Source of the DNA: Sphingobacteriaceae bacterium
GTDB taxonomy: Bacteria; Bacteroidota; Bacteroidia; Sphingobacteriales; Sphingobacteriaceae
Direction: 5' to 3'
Length of the DNA: 53,453 nucleotides
NCBI GenBank assembly: GCA_024645045.1
Contig: JAHEGO010000003.1
Location: 1 to 53,453 of the forward strand
A program made the position numbers and the translations under genes. The notes under the pieces were generated by a model that saw only the letters and a program-made list of their open reading frames with translations, did not search any database and was not told the origin of the DNA. Positions 16,432-25,887 of the stretch are shown here, in pieces (within the stretch, counting starts at the first letter, position 1; the number at the start of each line of letters is the position of its first letter).

Positions 16432-17943
16432 TTATTCTTCGTAAGCCCACTCAGAGCCTTCTTTGCTGTCTTTGATTATTATCTGATTTGCTTTGAAGTT
16501 TGCACGAATGGTATCTACTAATGCAAAGTCTTTATTAGCTCTTGCGGTTTGGTAGCTTTCCATCCAAGCATCTAACATTGCAATTGGACTTGCGCCTTCT
16601 AACATTTTTGCTTCTGAAATGCCTAACACTTCTTCGTTAATTTGAATAAATGTTTGCAATAATTTTTCGAATGTTGTTTTGCTAATGCTACTGTATGCAA
16701 GGTGTTTTGCTTTCAATGAATTGATGCGTTTCAATAAATTGTATAAAGCCGCAATGCTCATAGCTGTATTAAAGTCAGCATTTAAGCCATCGTATACTTC
16801 TTGGCATTCTTGTTGTATAGCTGCTTCTAAATCGGCATCTATGCCAATAGTTACATCAGCTATATAGTTCAAAGATTTTGCTGTGCGCAAACCATTGATC
16901 ATTTTCTTTAATCCTTTTTCTGCTGCTTGCAATGCTTCATTAGAAAAATCTAAGGTGCTGCGATAGTGTGCTTGCAAAAAGAAAAAGCGAACAGTGATTG
17001 GATGGTATGCTTGCGAAAGTAATGCATGATCTCCAGAAAAGAATTGGCTTAAGTTAATGGCGTTGCCTAAAGACTTGCCCATTTTTTTTCCATTAATGGT
17101 AATCATATTATTGTGCATCCAATATTTTGCAGGGTTGCAATGATTGGCTGCTTTAGATTGTGCAATTTCGCATTCGTGGTGAGGGAAAAGTAAATCCATT
17201 CCGCCGCCATGTATGTCAAATTGTTCCCCTAAATATTTATTACTCATAGCAGAACATTCGATGTGCCAGCCCGGGAAACCTAAGCTCCATGGCGAGTTCC
17301 AGCGCATGATATGTTCTGGCGATGCTTTTTTCCATAAGGCAAAATCAAAAGAATTTTTCTTTTCTTCTTTACCTTCTAATGTTCTTCTGCCTTCGCCTGC
17401 ATGTGCAATTAAGTCTTCTAAAATTCGGCCAGATAATTCACCGTAATTTTCACTTTCATTGTATTTTAAAACATCAAAATAAACAGAGCCATTGGAAACA
17501 TATGCTAAGCCTGCTGCAACAATTTTTTCAATCATCTCAATTTGTTCGATGATGTGTGCAGAAGCTCTTGGCTCAATACTTGGACGAACAATATTTAATT
17601 TGTCCATCATTTCGTGGTAAGCATTGGTATACAATTGCACCACTTCCATTGGTTCTAATTTTTCAAGTCGCGCGCGTTTTGCAATTTTATCATCGCCATC
17701 GTCGCCGTCGTTTTCTAAATGACCAACGTCTGTAATATTTCTAACATAGCGAACTTTATAGCCGCAATGGGTAAGGTACCTGTAAACGATATCAAATGTA
17801 GTTGCCGAACGCGCATGTCCCAAATGCGGATCGCCATAAACAGTAGGGCCACATAAATACATGCCTACAAACGGGGCATTAATGGGCTCAAAAACTTCTT
17901 TGTTTCTACTTAAGGAATTGTATAAACTGATAACCTGACTCAT
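16432..17943 (-). CDS. cysS: cysteine--tRNA ligase
   Basis: A class I aminoacyl-tRNA synthetase that charges tRNA-Cys. At 503 aa it is slightly above the usual 460-490. The zinc ligand Cys31 lies in MYLCGPTVYG, and the ATP-binding HIGH motif is HLGH at residues 40-43. Further zinc ligands are in HIECSAMS and PHHECEIA. The KMSKS loop reads KKMGKSLGN at about residue 285. A DALR anticodon-binding region follows. It lies 55 bp downstream of the EEP gene on the same strand. A -7-like box (17948-17955) is just before the ATG, so it may have its own very short-leader promoter. Confidence 0.97.
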   Translation of the reverse strand: MSQVISLYNSLSRNKEVFEPINAPFVGMYLCGPTVYGDPHLGHARSATTFDIVYRYLTHCGYKVRYVRNITDVGHLENDGDDGDDKIAKRARLEKLEPMEVVQLYTNAYHEMMDKLNIVRPSIEPRASAHIIEQIEMIEKIVAAGLAYVSNGSVYFDVLKYNESENYGELSGRILEDLIAHAGEGRRTLEGKEEKKNSFDFALWKKASPEHIMRWNSPWSLGFPGWHIECSAMSNKYLGEQFDIHGGGMDLLFPHHECEIAQSKAANHCNPAKYWMHNNMITINGKKMGKSLGNAINLSQFFSGDHALLSQAYHPITVRFFFLQAHYRSTLDFSNEALQAAEKGLKKMINGLRTAKSLNYIADVTIGIDADLEAAIQQECQEVYDGLNADFNTAMSIAALYNLLKRINSLKAKHLAYSSISKTTFEKLLQTFIQINEEVLGISEAKMLEGASPIAMLDAWMESYQTARANKDFALVDTIRANFKANQIIIKDSKEGSEWAYEE

Positions 17944-17947
17944 AGTA

Positions 17948-17955
17948 CAAACATA
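17948..17955 (-). promoter_or_regulatory. possible -7 element of cysS
   Basis: Read on the minus strand this is TATGTTTG, matching TAnnTTTG, 4 bp before the cysS ATG. No TTG lies at 19 bp (the nearest are at 11 and 25 bp), and the leader would be nearly absent, so support is weak. Confidence 0.28.
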
Positions 17956-17998
17956 CGGAATTATTACAATTTTGAGATTTCAAAAGCCTTAAAAAAAG

Positions 17999-19111
17999 CT
18001 ATTTATTGTACTGAATGTCTGCTACTACTGGATAATGGTCGGAATATTTTTTCTTGATGATTTTATAATTTAGCACCTCCATTGCGGGGTCACATAAGAT
18101 ATAATCTATTTGAAAGTTGGGAAATGCCCCACCATAAGTGGTTCCAAGCCCACTCCCTTTTTCTTGAAATGCACTTTTTAAGCCGTTGCCAATTACATTG
18201 AAAGCATAAGAATTTGGCGTGTCGTTGAAGTCGCCACATACAATGACTTTGTATTCGGTTTCGTCAATTAATTCTTTTACTAATTCGGCTTGGCTGGCTC
18301 TTCGGATAAATGCGTTTTTTAACCTGCTGCCAATGCGTCTAGAAGATTGAAAATCGGTTTCTGCTTCGGTAGTAACTTTATGGAAATAATTATAATCTTG
18401 AGGCTTAAAACTTATTGATTGTAAATGTACATTGATGACCCTGATGGTGTCTCCATTTACAACTACGTCGGCATAACTACACATGTTTGGGTGCTTGCCT
18501 TCATAGAAAGGAATTTTATGGTAATTGATGATTGGGTATTTTGAAAATATCGCTTGAGACATTAATTCATTTTCAATTGAATCGATGGTTTGGTAACGGT
18601 AATATTTTAGTTCGCCAAATTTTTGTAAGGAATCTTTGATGGCGTATTCGCCTCTTTTGCGTGTATAGAATTCTTGAAAACAAATGATGTCGGCATTTTC
18701 AGAAAGTAACAATTCGATCATTGAATGTTTCGACTTCTTGTCGTATTTGTTGGTGTTGATGGGTCTGAAACTATGCGCATTGTAGGTCATGATTCGCAAA
18801 GTAGAATCGGGGTTGGTATCTACTTTACTGGGCATTTGAAATGCAAATACGGTAGGGTGAACTTGGTATCCAAGTGCAATCATACTGATAGATACAATGG
18901 CAACCCATCTTAACCTAATTAACCAATAAATAGCAAAAAAAATATTCAATAAAAAAATAAATGGATAAGCTAAGCCAATAAATGCGATAGGCCAAAATAA
19001 ACTTGGACTTATCCAAGGTGAGGTATAAGAAGCAAGTAAGGCAAAGGCCACAAAAAAGTTGATGACAAATATTGCCCAGTAGAAGAAGGATCTTTTTTTC
19101 GCTTTTTTCAT
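17999..19111 (-). CDS. endonuclease/exonuclease/phosphatase (EEP) family membrane protein
   Basis: A 370-aa protein with about three N-terminal membrane helices (roughly residues 10-100) followed by a complete EEP domain. EEP hallmarks are MTYNAHSF, ICFQEFY (the metal-binding Glu), INVHLQS, VVCGDFNDTPNS and the final SDHYPVVADI. The domain hydrolyses phosphodiester or phosphoester bonds. With a membrane anchor and no DNA-specific feature, a lipid head-group or periplasmic substrate is as likely as nucleic acid. The start ATG overlaps the stop of the upstream rhomboid gene by 4 bp (ATGA), showing tight coupling. Confidence 0.85.
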   Translation of the reverse strand: MKKAKKRSFFYWAIFVINFFVAFALLASYTSPWISPSLFWPIAFIGLAYPFIFLLNIFFAIYWLIRLRWVAIVSISMIALGYQVHPTVFAFQMPSKVDTNPDSTLRIMTYNAHSFRPINTNKYDKKSKHSMIELLLSENADIICFQEFYTRKRGEYAIKDSLQKFGELKYYRYQTIDSIENELMSQAIFSKYPIINYHKIPFYEGKHPNMCSYADVVVNGDTIRVINVHLQSISFKPQDYNYFHKVTTEAETDFQSSRRIGSRLKNAFIRRASQAELVKELIDETEYKVIVCGDFNDTPNSYAFNVIGNGLKSAFQEKGSGLGTTYGGAFPNFQIDYILCDPAMEVLNYKIIKKKYSDHYPVVADIQYNK

Positions 19112-19959
19112 GGTTTACTTGCTTTAAATAAAATTTCTTTTTCGCTTTTCGATAAACTTTCATATCCCGATTTGGATATTTTATCTAGCACTGCATCTAT
19201 TTCTGCTTGGCTATGTTTTGAATTAGCAGAAGTAGCATGTTGGTTTTGATGCACTACTTTTAAATTACTTTTTCTATTCCAAATGCTTTTGAGAAAATGG
19301 TCTATTGGGTCTACGATGCGCGACCAGTCGTTACCTGCCTGTAATTGTTTGATGCTGATAAAGCCAACTGCTGCGCCTGCGATATGAGCCAAGCTTCCAC
19401 CTGCGTTGCTTCCCATCATGCTGGCTAAATCTATTAAAAGGTAAATACCCGCAAGGTATTTTAATCGAACAGGTCCAAAAATGGCCAATACAATTTGATA
19501 ATCTGGTAATAAAGTTGCGCATGCAAATACCAAAGCCATAATTCCTGCAGATGCACCAATGAGTTGTGAGCCATCGAATGCGATATTGAATAATAATCCG
19601 CCTGCAAAAACGCCTGCCCAGAAATTAAATAGCATGCGGCGCTTTCCTAAATATTCTATTAATAAATTTCCGAACCAATGGAAAACCATCATATTAAAAA
19701 TGAGGTGAAATAATTTTTCATGAATAAACGCGTAGCTGAAAAATGTCCAAGGTCTAAACAAAAACACTTTCCAGTTTGCGGTAAGTGAAAAGTTATGGAG
19801 TATCCATAGTTTAAAAGGATTGGGAATATCTCCTAAGAAATAAAATGTAGCAGAAATGAGCAAACCTATAAATACAAAGGCGTTGATGGCAATGTACTTA
19901 TTGATTGGGTTTTTTTGATCAGCAAAGGCGCGCTTAATTTCAGTGAATATAAAATTCAT
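19108..19959 (-). CDS. rhomboid family intramembrane serine protease (second copy)
   Basis: A 283-aa six-helix membrane protein with the rhomboid dyad: Ser137 in IGASAGI and His192 in SLAHIAGAAVG. The HxxxN segment is seen as HLIFNMMVFHW. Rhomboids cut substrate helices within the membrane. The C-terminal cytoplasmic tail (about 215-283) ends in an IDAVLDKISKSGYESLSKSEKEIL-like helix pair (abbreviated here: residues 254-278), which I have seen in other Bacteroidota rhomboids. It follows the first rhomboid gene by 2 bp and overlaps the EEP gene by 4 bp. It is clearly diverged from its neighbour (different active-site context, no loop insertion), so this is not a recent duplicate. Confidence 0.92.
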   Translation of the reverse strand: MNFIFTEIKRAFADQKNPINKYIAINAFVFIGLLISATFYFLGDIPNPFKLWILHNFSLTANWKVFLFRPWTFFSYAFIHEKLFHLIFNMMVFHWFGNLLIEYLGKRRMLFNFWAGVFAGGLLFNIAFDGSQLIGASAGIMALVFACATLLPDYQIVLAIFGPVRLKYLAGIYLLIDLASMMGSNAGGSLAHIAGAAVGFISIKQLQAGNDWSRIVDPIDHFLKSIWNRKSNLKVVHQNQHATSANSKHSQAEIDAVLDKISKSGYESLSKSEKEILFKASKP

Positions 19960-19961
19960 GT

Positions 19962-20786
19962 TTAATATCTTTTAAACTGATTTTTTTGCCAATATTTTAA
20001 CAAAAGGTAACCGAATAACATGCCACCTAAATGTGCAAAATGAGCCACGTTATCGCTTGGATTATTTTGCAAGCCACTATATAATTCAAATGCACCATAG
20101 AGTGCTACAAAATATTTTGCTTTAATTGGGAAGAAGAAATAAATATAAATAAGGGTATTTGGGAATAACATTCCAAAAGCAAGTAGCAAACCAAAAACCG
20201 CACCCGATGCGCCAACAGTTGGCACATTTATTTTTAAATTTGCAAGTTCTTTAACCAATGTAATGGTATTGTCTTTGATAGACATAGAGCTTGGGTTTGC
20301 ATTCCAAGCATCTACTAGTTGTACAAAGACAGGTTTAAAATTACTCGGCACATTTCGAAAGGTAAAGGCTTCAAATCTTTCAGGAGTAGGGTTGCTAAGG
20401 TAATCGCTTATCGCATTTTGCAATGGAATAATTTCAGCATATTGTACTGCAATGTGTAATAGTGCTGCACCCAATCCGGTTACAAAATAAAATATAAAAA
20501 ATCTTTTAGCACCCCAGAAATTTTCTAAGGTAGAACCAAACATCCACAATGCAAGCATGTTTGAAAACAAATGAAAGAAGTTTCCATGCATGAATAAATG
20601 GCTCACCAATTGAAATGGTTTGAAAGATTCACTTCCTGGAAAGTATAAAGCAAAGTAATTGTTTAAATCAAAACCAATGGTGTTTTTAAAAACATAAGTG
20701 CTGATAAAAACCAAAACATTGATGATGAGTAAATTTTTTACCACGGTGGGTAAGAATGAAAATCCTTGTGGTCTATAGTTGTTCAT
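19962..20786 (-). CDS. rhomboid family intramembrane serine protease (first copy)
   Basis: A 274-aa rhomboid with catalytic Ser194 in VGASGAVFG and His252 in AHFAHLGGMLFG. The HGNFFHLFSNM segment (around residue 67-77) matches the conserved oxyanion/loop region. Unlike its downstream neighbour it carries an insertion of about 75 residues (roughly 113-188) between the early helices and the serine helix, with a soluble character. That insertion probably sits outside the membrane and could recruit substrate. It is 5 bp downstream of mutL. The substrate is not known. Confidence 0.93.
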   Translation of the reverse strand: MNNYRPQGFSFLPTVVKNLLIINVLVFISTYVFKNTIGFDLNNYFALYFPGSESFKPFQLVSHLFMHGNFFHLFSNMLALWMFGSTLENFWGAKRFFIFYFVTGLGAALLHIAVQYAEIIPLQNAISDYLSNPTPERFEAFTFRNVPSNFKPVFVQLVDAWNANPSSMSIKDNTITLVKELANLKINVPTVGASGAVFGLLLAFGMLFPNTLIYIYFFFPIKAKYFVALYGAFELYSGLQNNPSDNVAHFAHLGGMLFGYLLLKYWQKNQFKRY

Positions 20787-20791
20787 ATGTT

Positions 20792-22636
20792 TTACCCAAA
20801 TAGTTTACGAAGATCGCTTAAGCTCAGTTTGATAAAACTAGCTTTTCCGCTAATGCCTACTTGTGGTAGTTCACAGGCAAAAAGCTCGTCGATTAATTGA
20901 TTAATTTCTTCTGGATTTAAAGTGGTTCCAGCTTTAATTGCAGATTGCCTAGCCAATGATTTTGCCAGTTGTTCTTTCTTATCAAATTTAGTTATCGCGG
21001 CTTGTTCTTTGAAGTTTTCTAATAAACCAAGTATCAATTGTTCTTCTTTTCCGTTTTCTATTTCTGATGGATAACCATGCACCACAATGGTATTTTTTCC
21101 GAATTCGCGGATGTCAAATCCTAGTGCTTTTAAATCTTCGGCTATGGCTAAAAATAATTCAAAGTCTCCAGCACTTAAATTAATAGTTTGTGGAAATAAA
21201 CACTGTTGTGAACTACCTTGGTTATTTGCTAAAGCTGAAATAAATTTTTCAAATAAAATTCTTTCATGTGCTGCTTGTTGATCAATTAATATTATTCCAT
21301 TTTTAATTGGAGTGAGAATATATTGTTGATGTATTTGAAAGGTACTGTTTTTAGTGCTTGCGGCATTGTGAATGTCGTCGTTGGTTGCAGCGATTAATTG
21401 CGATTGACTGTTGACATTCGAGTCGGCAATTTCGTAGAGCGTTTCCCAACCTTCAATGGCATTACTCTTTTTTTGATAGTTACTTGAACCACCATAATTA
21501 TTTTGGGTCAAGTTTGCTGCCGCACCAAATGGGTTAAAATCTGGATTAACCGGAATGGTAGGAATTTTTATTTCATCATGTAGCGGGTCAAAAGGTTTTA
21601 AATTTCCAAAACTAGTTTCGGTATTAAAATCTATGCTTGGGCTGATATTGTATTTACCTAATGCTCTTTTTACAGCTGCTCTTAAAACAGCGTAAATTAT
21701 TTTTTCATCTTCAAATTTTATTTCTGTTTTGGTCGGGTGCACATTCACGTCAATGTGAGCAGGGTCGACTGTTAAGAATAAAATATATAAGGGAAAACTA
21801 TTGTCGCCTAACAATTGATCAAATGCATTGTTGATGGCGTGATTTAAATAATTGTCTTTGATGAAACGGTTGTTGACGAAAAAGTACTGTTCGCCTCTGG
21901 TTTTTTTTGCAAATTGAGGTTTGCCTATATAGCCTTCAATACTTACTTGTTCTGTGCTTTCTTCAACAGGTACAATTCTTTCGGCATAGTTGTTACCGAA
22001 TATTCCTGTTATTCTTTGTTTTAAATTTCCAGCTGGTAAATGAAATAATTCGTTTCCATCATGGTGCAAACTAAAAAATACATCTGGATGCGCCAGTGCT
22101 TGTCTTTGAAATTCTTCTATGATATGGCGCAATTCAACCGAATTCGATTTTAAAAAATTGCGTCTAGCAGGAGTAACGTAAAATAAATTTTTAATAGAGA
22201 TGCTTGTACCATCGCTACTACTACAAGGCTCAACCAAGGTAATTTGTGATGCTTCAATGCGCACCAAAGTGCCGGTTGTATCAGTTGCTCTTTTGGTTTT
22301 TAATTCTACTTGAGCAATTGCAGCAATAGAGGCCATGGCTTCTCCACGAAAGCCCATGGTTTTAATGTGGTATAGGTCTTCTGCTTTTGCAAGCTTAGAA
22401 GTAGCATGTCTTTCGAAGCAGCGCTTGGCATCTTCGGGGCTCATGCCGCTACCGTTGTCAATTATTTGAATGAGTGCTCTGCCTGCGTCTTTTAGAACAA
22501 CTTTAATTTGGCTCGCACCTGCATCGACCGCATTCTCCATTAATTCTTTTACCGCCGATGCAGGTCGTTGAATAACTTCTCCTGCAGCAATTTGATTTGC
22601 AACAGCATCTGGTAAAAGGTGGATAATATTCGACAT
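20792..22636 (-). CDS. mutL: DNA mismatch repair protein MutL
   Basis: MutL couples mismatch recognition by MutS to strand removal. At 614 aa it has the GHKL ATPase N-terminus: ELMENAVDAGA (Glu31, Asn35), IDNGSGM (Asp60) and GFRGEAMASI, then the transducer domain with VHPTKTEIKF. A Ser/Asn-rich linker (about 345-425) leads to the C-terminal dimerisation domain. There the endonuclease-type motif DQHA-x2-E-x4-E reads DQQAAHERILFE (from Asp452), with His replaced by Gln, and the usual CPHGRP motif is absent (CELPQVGISGK from Cys588). It heads a run of six minus-strand genes. The divergent 129-bp gap before it gave no convincing promoter match. Confidence 0.97.
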   Translation of the reverse strand: MSNIIHLLPDAVANQIAAGEVIQRPASAVKELMENAVDAGASQIKVVLKDAGRALIQIIDNGSGMSPEDAKRCFERHATSKLAKAEDLYHIKTMGFRGEAMASIAAIAQVELKTKRATDTTGTLVRIEASQITLVEPCSSSDGTSISIKNLFYVTPARRNFLKSNSVELRHIIEEFQRQALAHPDVFFSLHHDGNELFHLPAGNLKQRITGIFGNNYAERIVPVEESTEQVSIEGYIGKPQFAKKTRGEQYFFVNNRFIKDNYLNHAINNAFDQLLGDNSFPLYILFLTVDPAHIDVNVHPTKTEIKFEDEKIIYAVLRAAVKRALGKYNISPSIDFNTETSFGNLKPFDPLHDEIKIPTIPVNPDFNPFGAAANLTQNNYGGSSNYQKKSNAIEGWETLYEIADSNVNSQSQLIAATNDDIHNAASTKNSTFQIHQQYILTPIKNGIILIDQQAAHERILFEKFISALANNQGSSQQCLFPQTINLSAGDFELFLAIAEDLKALGFDIREFGKNTIVVHGYPSEIENGKEEQLILGLLENFKEQAAITKFDKKEQLAKSLARQSAIKAGTTLNPEEINQLIDELFACELPQVGISGKASFIKLSLSDLRKLFG

Positions 22637-22765
22637 CGTTTAAAAAAAATTAATCATTGTTGAGAACTTTAAGGCTCTCTAGGGCATTTTGATTTATTTA
22701 TTTGAGGAATAACCTATAAATTTATCGCCATCTCACAAAAATATAAAAAATTTCGGGCACCTATT

Positions 22766-25696
22766 ATGCAAAAAACCGGCTATATCCTTTTAATTGTCTT
22801 TTTTTTCTCCACATCTATCGCTAAAGCACAAGTCGTAGATACCCAAAAAGCCAATCATTGGGTCGATTCGGTTATGAATACTTTGCAAGCAGATGAGCGA
22901 ATTGGTCAATTATTCACGGTTGCAGCCTTTTCTAATAAGGATTCTGTGCATGTGAAAGAAATCGCTAAGCTGGTCAAAGACTATAAAATTGGCGGTTTAT
23001 GTTTTTTTCAAGGTGGTCCGGTGCGTCAAGCAACTTTAACCAATTATTACCAAGGCTTAGCTAAAACCCCATTATTAATTTCCATAGATGGGGAGTGGGG
23101 TTTATCGATGCGTTTAGATAGTACGGTTCGCTATCCAAAGCAAATGGCCTTAGGAGCCATCAACGACAACCAATTGATTTACGATTTTGGGGTTGAAACA
23201 GCAAGGCAATGCAAGCGAATGGGTATTCATTTGAATTTTGCGCCTGTGGTTGATGTCAACAATAATCCACGCAATCCAGTCATCAACGATCGTTCTTTTG
23301 GCGAAGATAAATACCGAGTAGCAGCAAAGAGCATTGAATACATGCGTGGCTTGCAAGACAATGGCATGATTGCAACTGCGAAACATTTTCCGGGCCATGG
23401 CAATACCGATAAAGATTCACATTTAACTTTACCCAAATTAAATAGAACAAAAGAAGAGCTCGATACCTTAGAGTTATATCCTTTCAAAGAGCTCATCGAT
23501 AGAGGTCTTTCCAGTATTATGGTGGCGCATCTTTTTGTGCCTGCTTATGATAGTACAAAAAATTCTGCAGCTTCCATTTCGAAACCAATAGTTACAGATT
23601 TATTGAAAAATAAATTAAATTTTAAAGGTTTAATCATTACCGATGCGTTAAATATGAAAGGTGTTGCTTCTAATTTTCCTCCGGGAGTAGTAGATGTAAA
23701 AGCGCTTTTAGCGGGTAATGACATGTGCTTGTACTCAGAGAATGTACCAATTGCTATTGCAGAAATTAAAAAAGCAATTTTAGCCGGTGAAATTACCCAA
23801 GAAGAATTAGACGCAAAGGCTAGAAAGGTACTATTTGCTAAGTTTCAAGTAGGCTTAGCCGATTACCAAGCCATTGAAATTCCAAATTTAATTAATGATT
23901 TGAACAGTCCTGCTGCTAAATTAATGAGTAGAAAACTGTATGAAAATGCATTAACCTTATTAGAAAATAAAAATAATTTAGTCCCATTAAAAGACTTAGC
24001 AACACAAACAATTGCAACCATCAGTATTGGTGCAGAAATAAACAATGAATTCATTACAACTTGTCAATTGTATGCGCCAACTACTAATTTTGCTTTAAAG
24101 AAGGATGCATCTTTAACAGACTTCGATTTTTTAAATAAACGATTAGAAAATTACAATACTGTTTTGGTTGCTATGCATGACATGAGTAGAAATGAATCGA
24201 AGAATTTTTCTTTGTCTGCACAAAGCATTGACTTTTTGAACAATTTAGCTGCACATAAAAATGTAGTATTAGTTGTTTTTGGAAATGCATATAGCTTAAG
24301 AAACTTTGAAAACCAAGCGCCTGTTGTATTGGCTTATGAAGACAATGTCTATACGCGCACAAGTGCTGCTCAGCTTATATTTGGTGGCATCCCTGCAAAG
24401 GGAACTATGCCTGTAACCGCATCGAATAAGTTCCAAGTTGGAGACGGTTACATCATCAATGAAAGTGTTCGTTTGAAATACACGACGCCAGATGAAGTGG
24501 GGATGGACGCGAAAGTTTTAGAACAGATTGATCAACTTGCCAACAAAGCAATAGCTGCTAAAGCAATGCCAGGTTGTCAAATATTAATTGCCAAAAATGG
24601 GAAAGTAGTGTATCAAAAATCTTTTGGTTATAGCACCTACGATTCTACCCATTTGGTGGTGAATACCGATTTATATGATGTGGCTTCGATGACTAAAATT
24701 TTAGCAACCAATTTAGGCATCATGAAATTGCAAGAAGAAAATAAAATTTCATTGAACGCGCATTTACACAATTATTTACCTGCAGTAAAAAAGTCGAATA
24801 AGAAGAATATTGTACTTGCAGATTTACTCACTCATCGTGCAGGTTTAGTGCCATTTATTCCTTTTTATAAAGAAATTCAAAATGTAAAAGGCTTGGAAGG
24901 TGCTGTATTAGCTGCTGATTCGAGCGGGGTATATGCTATTCCGGTTGCGAAAAACTTGTTCTTGAATGCAAATTATATCGCATCGATGAAAGATAGAATT
25001 ATTCAATCTGATTTGAAAAATCCAGGCAAGTATGTTTATTCTGATTTGAGTTTTTATTTCTTAAAAGAAGTATTAGAATCCCAAACCAAAACGCCAATTG
25101 ATGAGTATGTAAGTCATACTTTTTATGAACCATTGGGTTTAACTACTTTGGGTTATTTGCCATATCGAAAATTTCCGATGGCGAATATCATGCCTACCGA
25201 AAACGATTTGACATTTAGAAAGCAATTGGTACAAGGTTATGTGCACGATCAAACTGCAGCTATGTTTGGTGGAGTAGCGGGTCACGCTGGTTTGTTTGGC
25301 AATGCAAATGACGTGGCGATTGTGATGCAGATGTTGCTGAATAATGGCTCATATGGTGGTCGCGAATTTTTCAAACCGAGTACAGTAAAATTATTCACCA
25401 ATACCTATGCTCCAGATAACAGAAGAGGCTTAGGTTTTGATAAACCTGAAACTGATAAATCAAAAACCAGCCCAACTGCCTCAGCTGCTACCGCTCAAAC
25501 ATACGGGCATACAGGCTTTACCGGTACTTGTACTTGGGTTGACCCGGAATATGATTTAGTTTATGTATTCTTATCTAATAGGGTTTACCCTTCAACAGAA
25601 AACAAGAAAATGTTAGAAATGAATTTGCGTACCGATATTCAAGCGCTTATTTACAATTCGTTTTGGGTGAATTTGCATTCATCAGCAAAAAAATAA
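22766..25696 (+). CDS. fusion of NagZ-type GH3 glycosidase and beta-lactamase-like serine hydrolase
   Basis: A 976-aa exported protein with a signal peptide ending near AKAQ (about residue 22). Residues ~40-370 form a GH3 domain of the NagZ type: KHFPGHGNTDKDSH starting at Lys206 carries the His/Asp acid-base pair typical of beta-N-acetylglucosaminidases, and the nucleophile is Asp293 in ITDALNMKGV. A GH3 C-terminal-like alpha/beta domain spans ~385-565. Residues ~590-970 are a class C beta-lactamase/DD-peptidase-like domain: SMTK (Ser641, Lys644), a Y-S-D box near 757 and HTG near 915. Such fusions are known in Bacteroidota. The likely job is periplasmic breakdown or recycling of peptidoglycan fragments. 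Antibiotic hydrolysis is not implied. It is monocistronic. Confidence 0.92.
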   Translation: MQKTGYILLIVFFFSTSIAKAQVVDTQKANHWVDSVMNTLQADERIGQLFTVAAFSNKDSVHVKEIAKLVKDYKIGGLCFFQGGPVRQATLTNYYQGLAKTPLLISIDGEWGLSMRLDSTVRYPKQMALGAINDNQLIYDFGVETARQCKRMGIHLNFAPVVDVNNNPRNPVINDRSFGEDKYRVAAKSIEYMRGLQDNGMIATAKHFPGHGNTDKDSHLTLPKLNRTKEELDTLELYPFKELIDRGLSSIMVAHLFVPAYDSTKNSAASISKPIVTDLLKNKLNFKGLIITDALNMKGVASNFPPGVVDVKALLAGNDMCLYSENVPIAIAEIKKAILAGEITQEELDAKARKVLFAKFQVGLADYQAIEIPNLINDLNSPAAKLMSRKLYENALTLLENKNNLVPLKDLATQTIATISIGAEINNEFITTCQLYAPTTNFALKKDASLTDFDFLNKRLENYNTVLVAMHDMSRNESKNFSLSAQSIDFLNNLAAHKNVVLVVFGNAYSLRNFENQAPVVLAYEDNVYTRTSAAQLIFGGIPAKGTMPVTASNKFQVGDGYIINESVRLKYTTPDEVGMDAKVLEQIDQLANKAIAAKAMPGCQILIAKNGKVVYQKSFGYSTYDSTHLVVNTDLYDVASMTKILATNLGIMKLQEENKISLNAHLHNYLPAVKKSNKKNIVLADLLTHRAGLVPFIPFYKEIQNVKGLEGAVLAADSSGVYAIPVAKNLFLNANYIASMKDRIIQSDLKNPGKYVYSDLSFYFLKEVLESQTKTPIDEYVSHTFYEPLGLTTLGYLPYRKFPMANIMPTENDLTFRKQLVQGYVHDQTAAMFGGVAGHAGLFGNANDVAIVMQMLLNNGSYGGREFFKPSTVKLFTNTYAPDNRRGLGFDKPETDKSKTSPTASAATAQTYGHTGFTGTCTWVDPEYDLVYVFLSNRVYPSTENKKMLEMNLRTDIQALIYNSFWVNLHSSAKK

Positions 25697-25709
25697 ACAG
25701 CAATTGATT

Positions 25710-25886
25710 TTATTGCAATGGGTATTTATTCCTTAATGGATTGAATAGGTATTTTTTGGTATGGTCAAAACTTTTTTCGCCCATTTGTTCAAAATGAGAT
25801 TGAAGTTGTTGAAATAAATCAGCTTCTTTCAATTTCAATAAATCTAAATTGATTTTTTTCTTTGCAAAAAATTCCTCGAAGGTCAT
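25710..25886 (-). CDS. small conserved-looking protein (58 aa), function unknown
   Basis: A complete 59-codon frame, from ATG at 25886 to TAA at 25710, begins one base after the stop of the L-threonine dehydrogenase gene on the same strand. The product starts MTFEEFFAKKKINLDLL and continues with a charged helical middle (FQQLQSHFEQMGEKSFDHTK) and a basic aromatic end (KYLFNPLRNKYPLQ). It has no signal peptide, membrane segment or cysteine. The style MxFEEFFxKKKI...MGEKSFDHTKK...F..LR..YPL is one I associate with a short Bacteroidota-specific protein of unknown role, but I cannot name a family. The one-base spacing points to coupled translation with the gene upstream. Confidence 0.7.
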   Translation of the reverse strand: MTFEEFFAKKKINLDLLKLKEADLFQQLQSHFEQMGEKSFDHTKKYLFNPLRNKYPLQ

Positions 25887-25887
25887 T

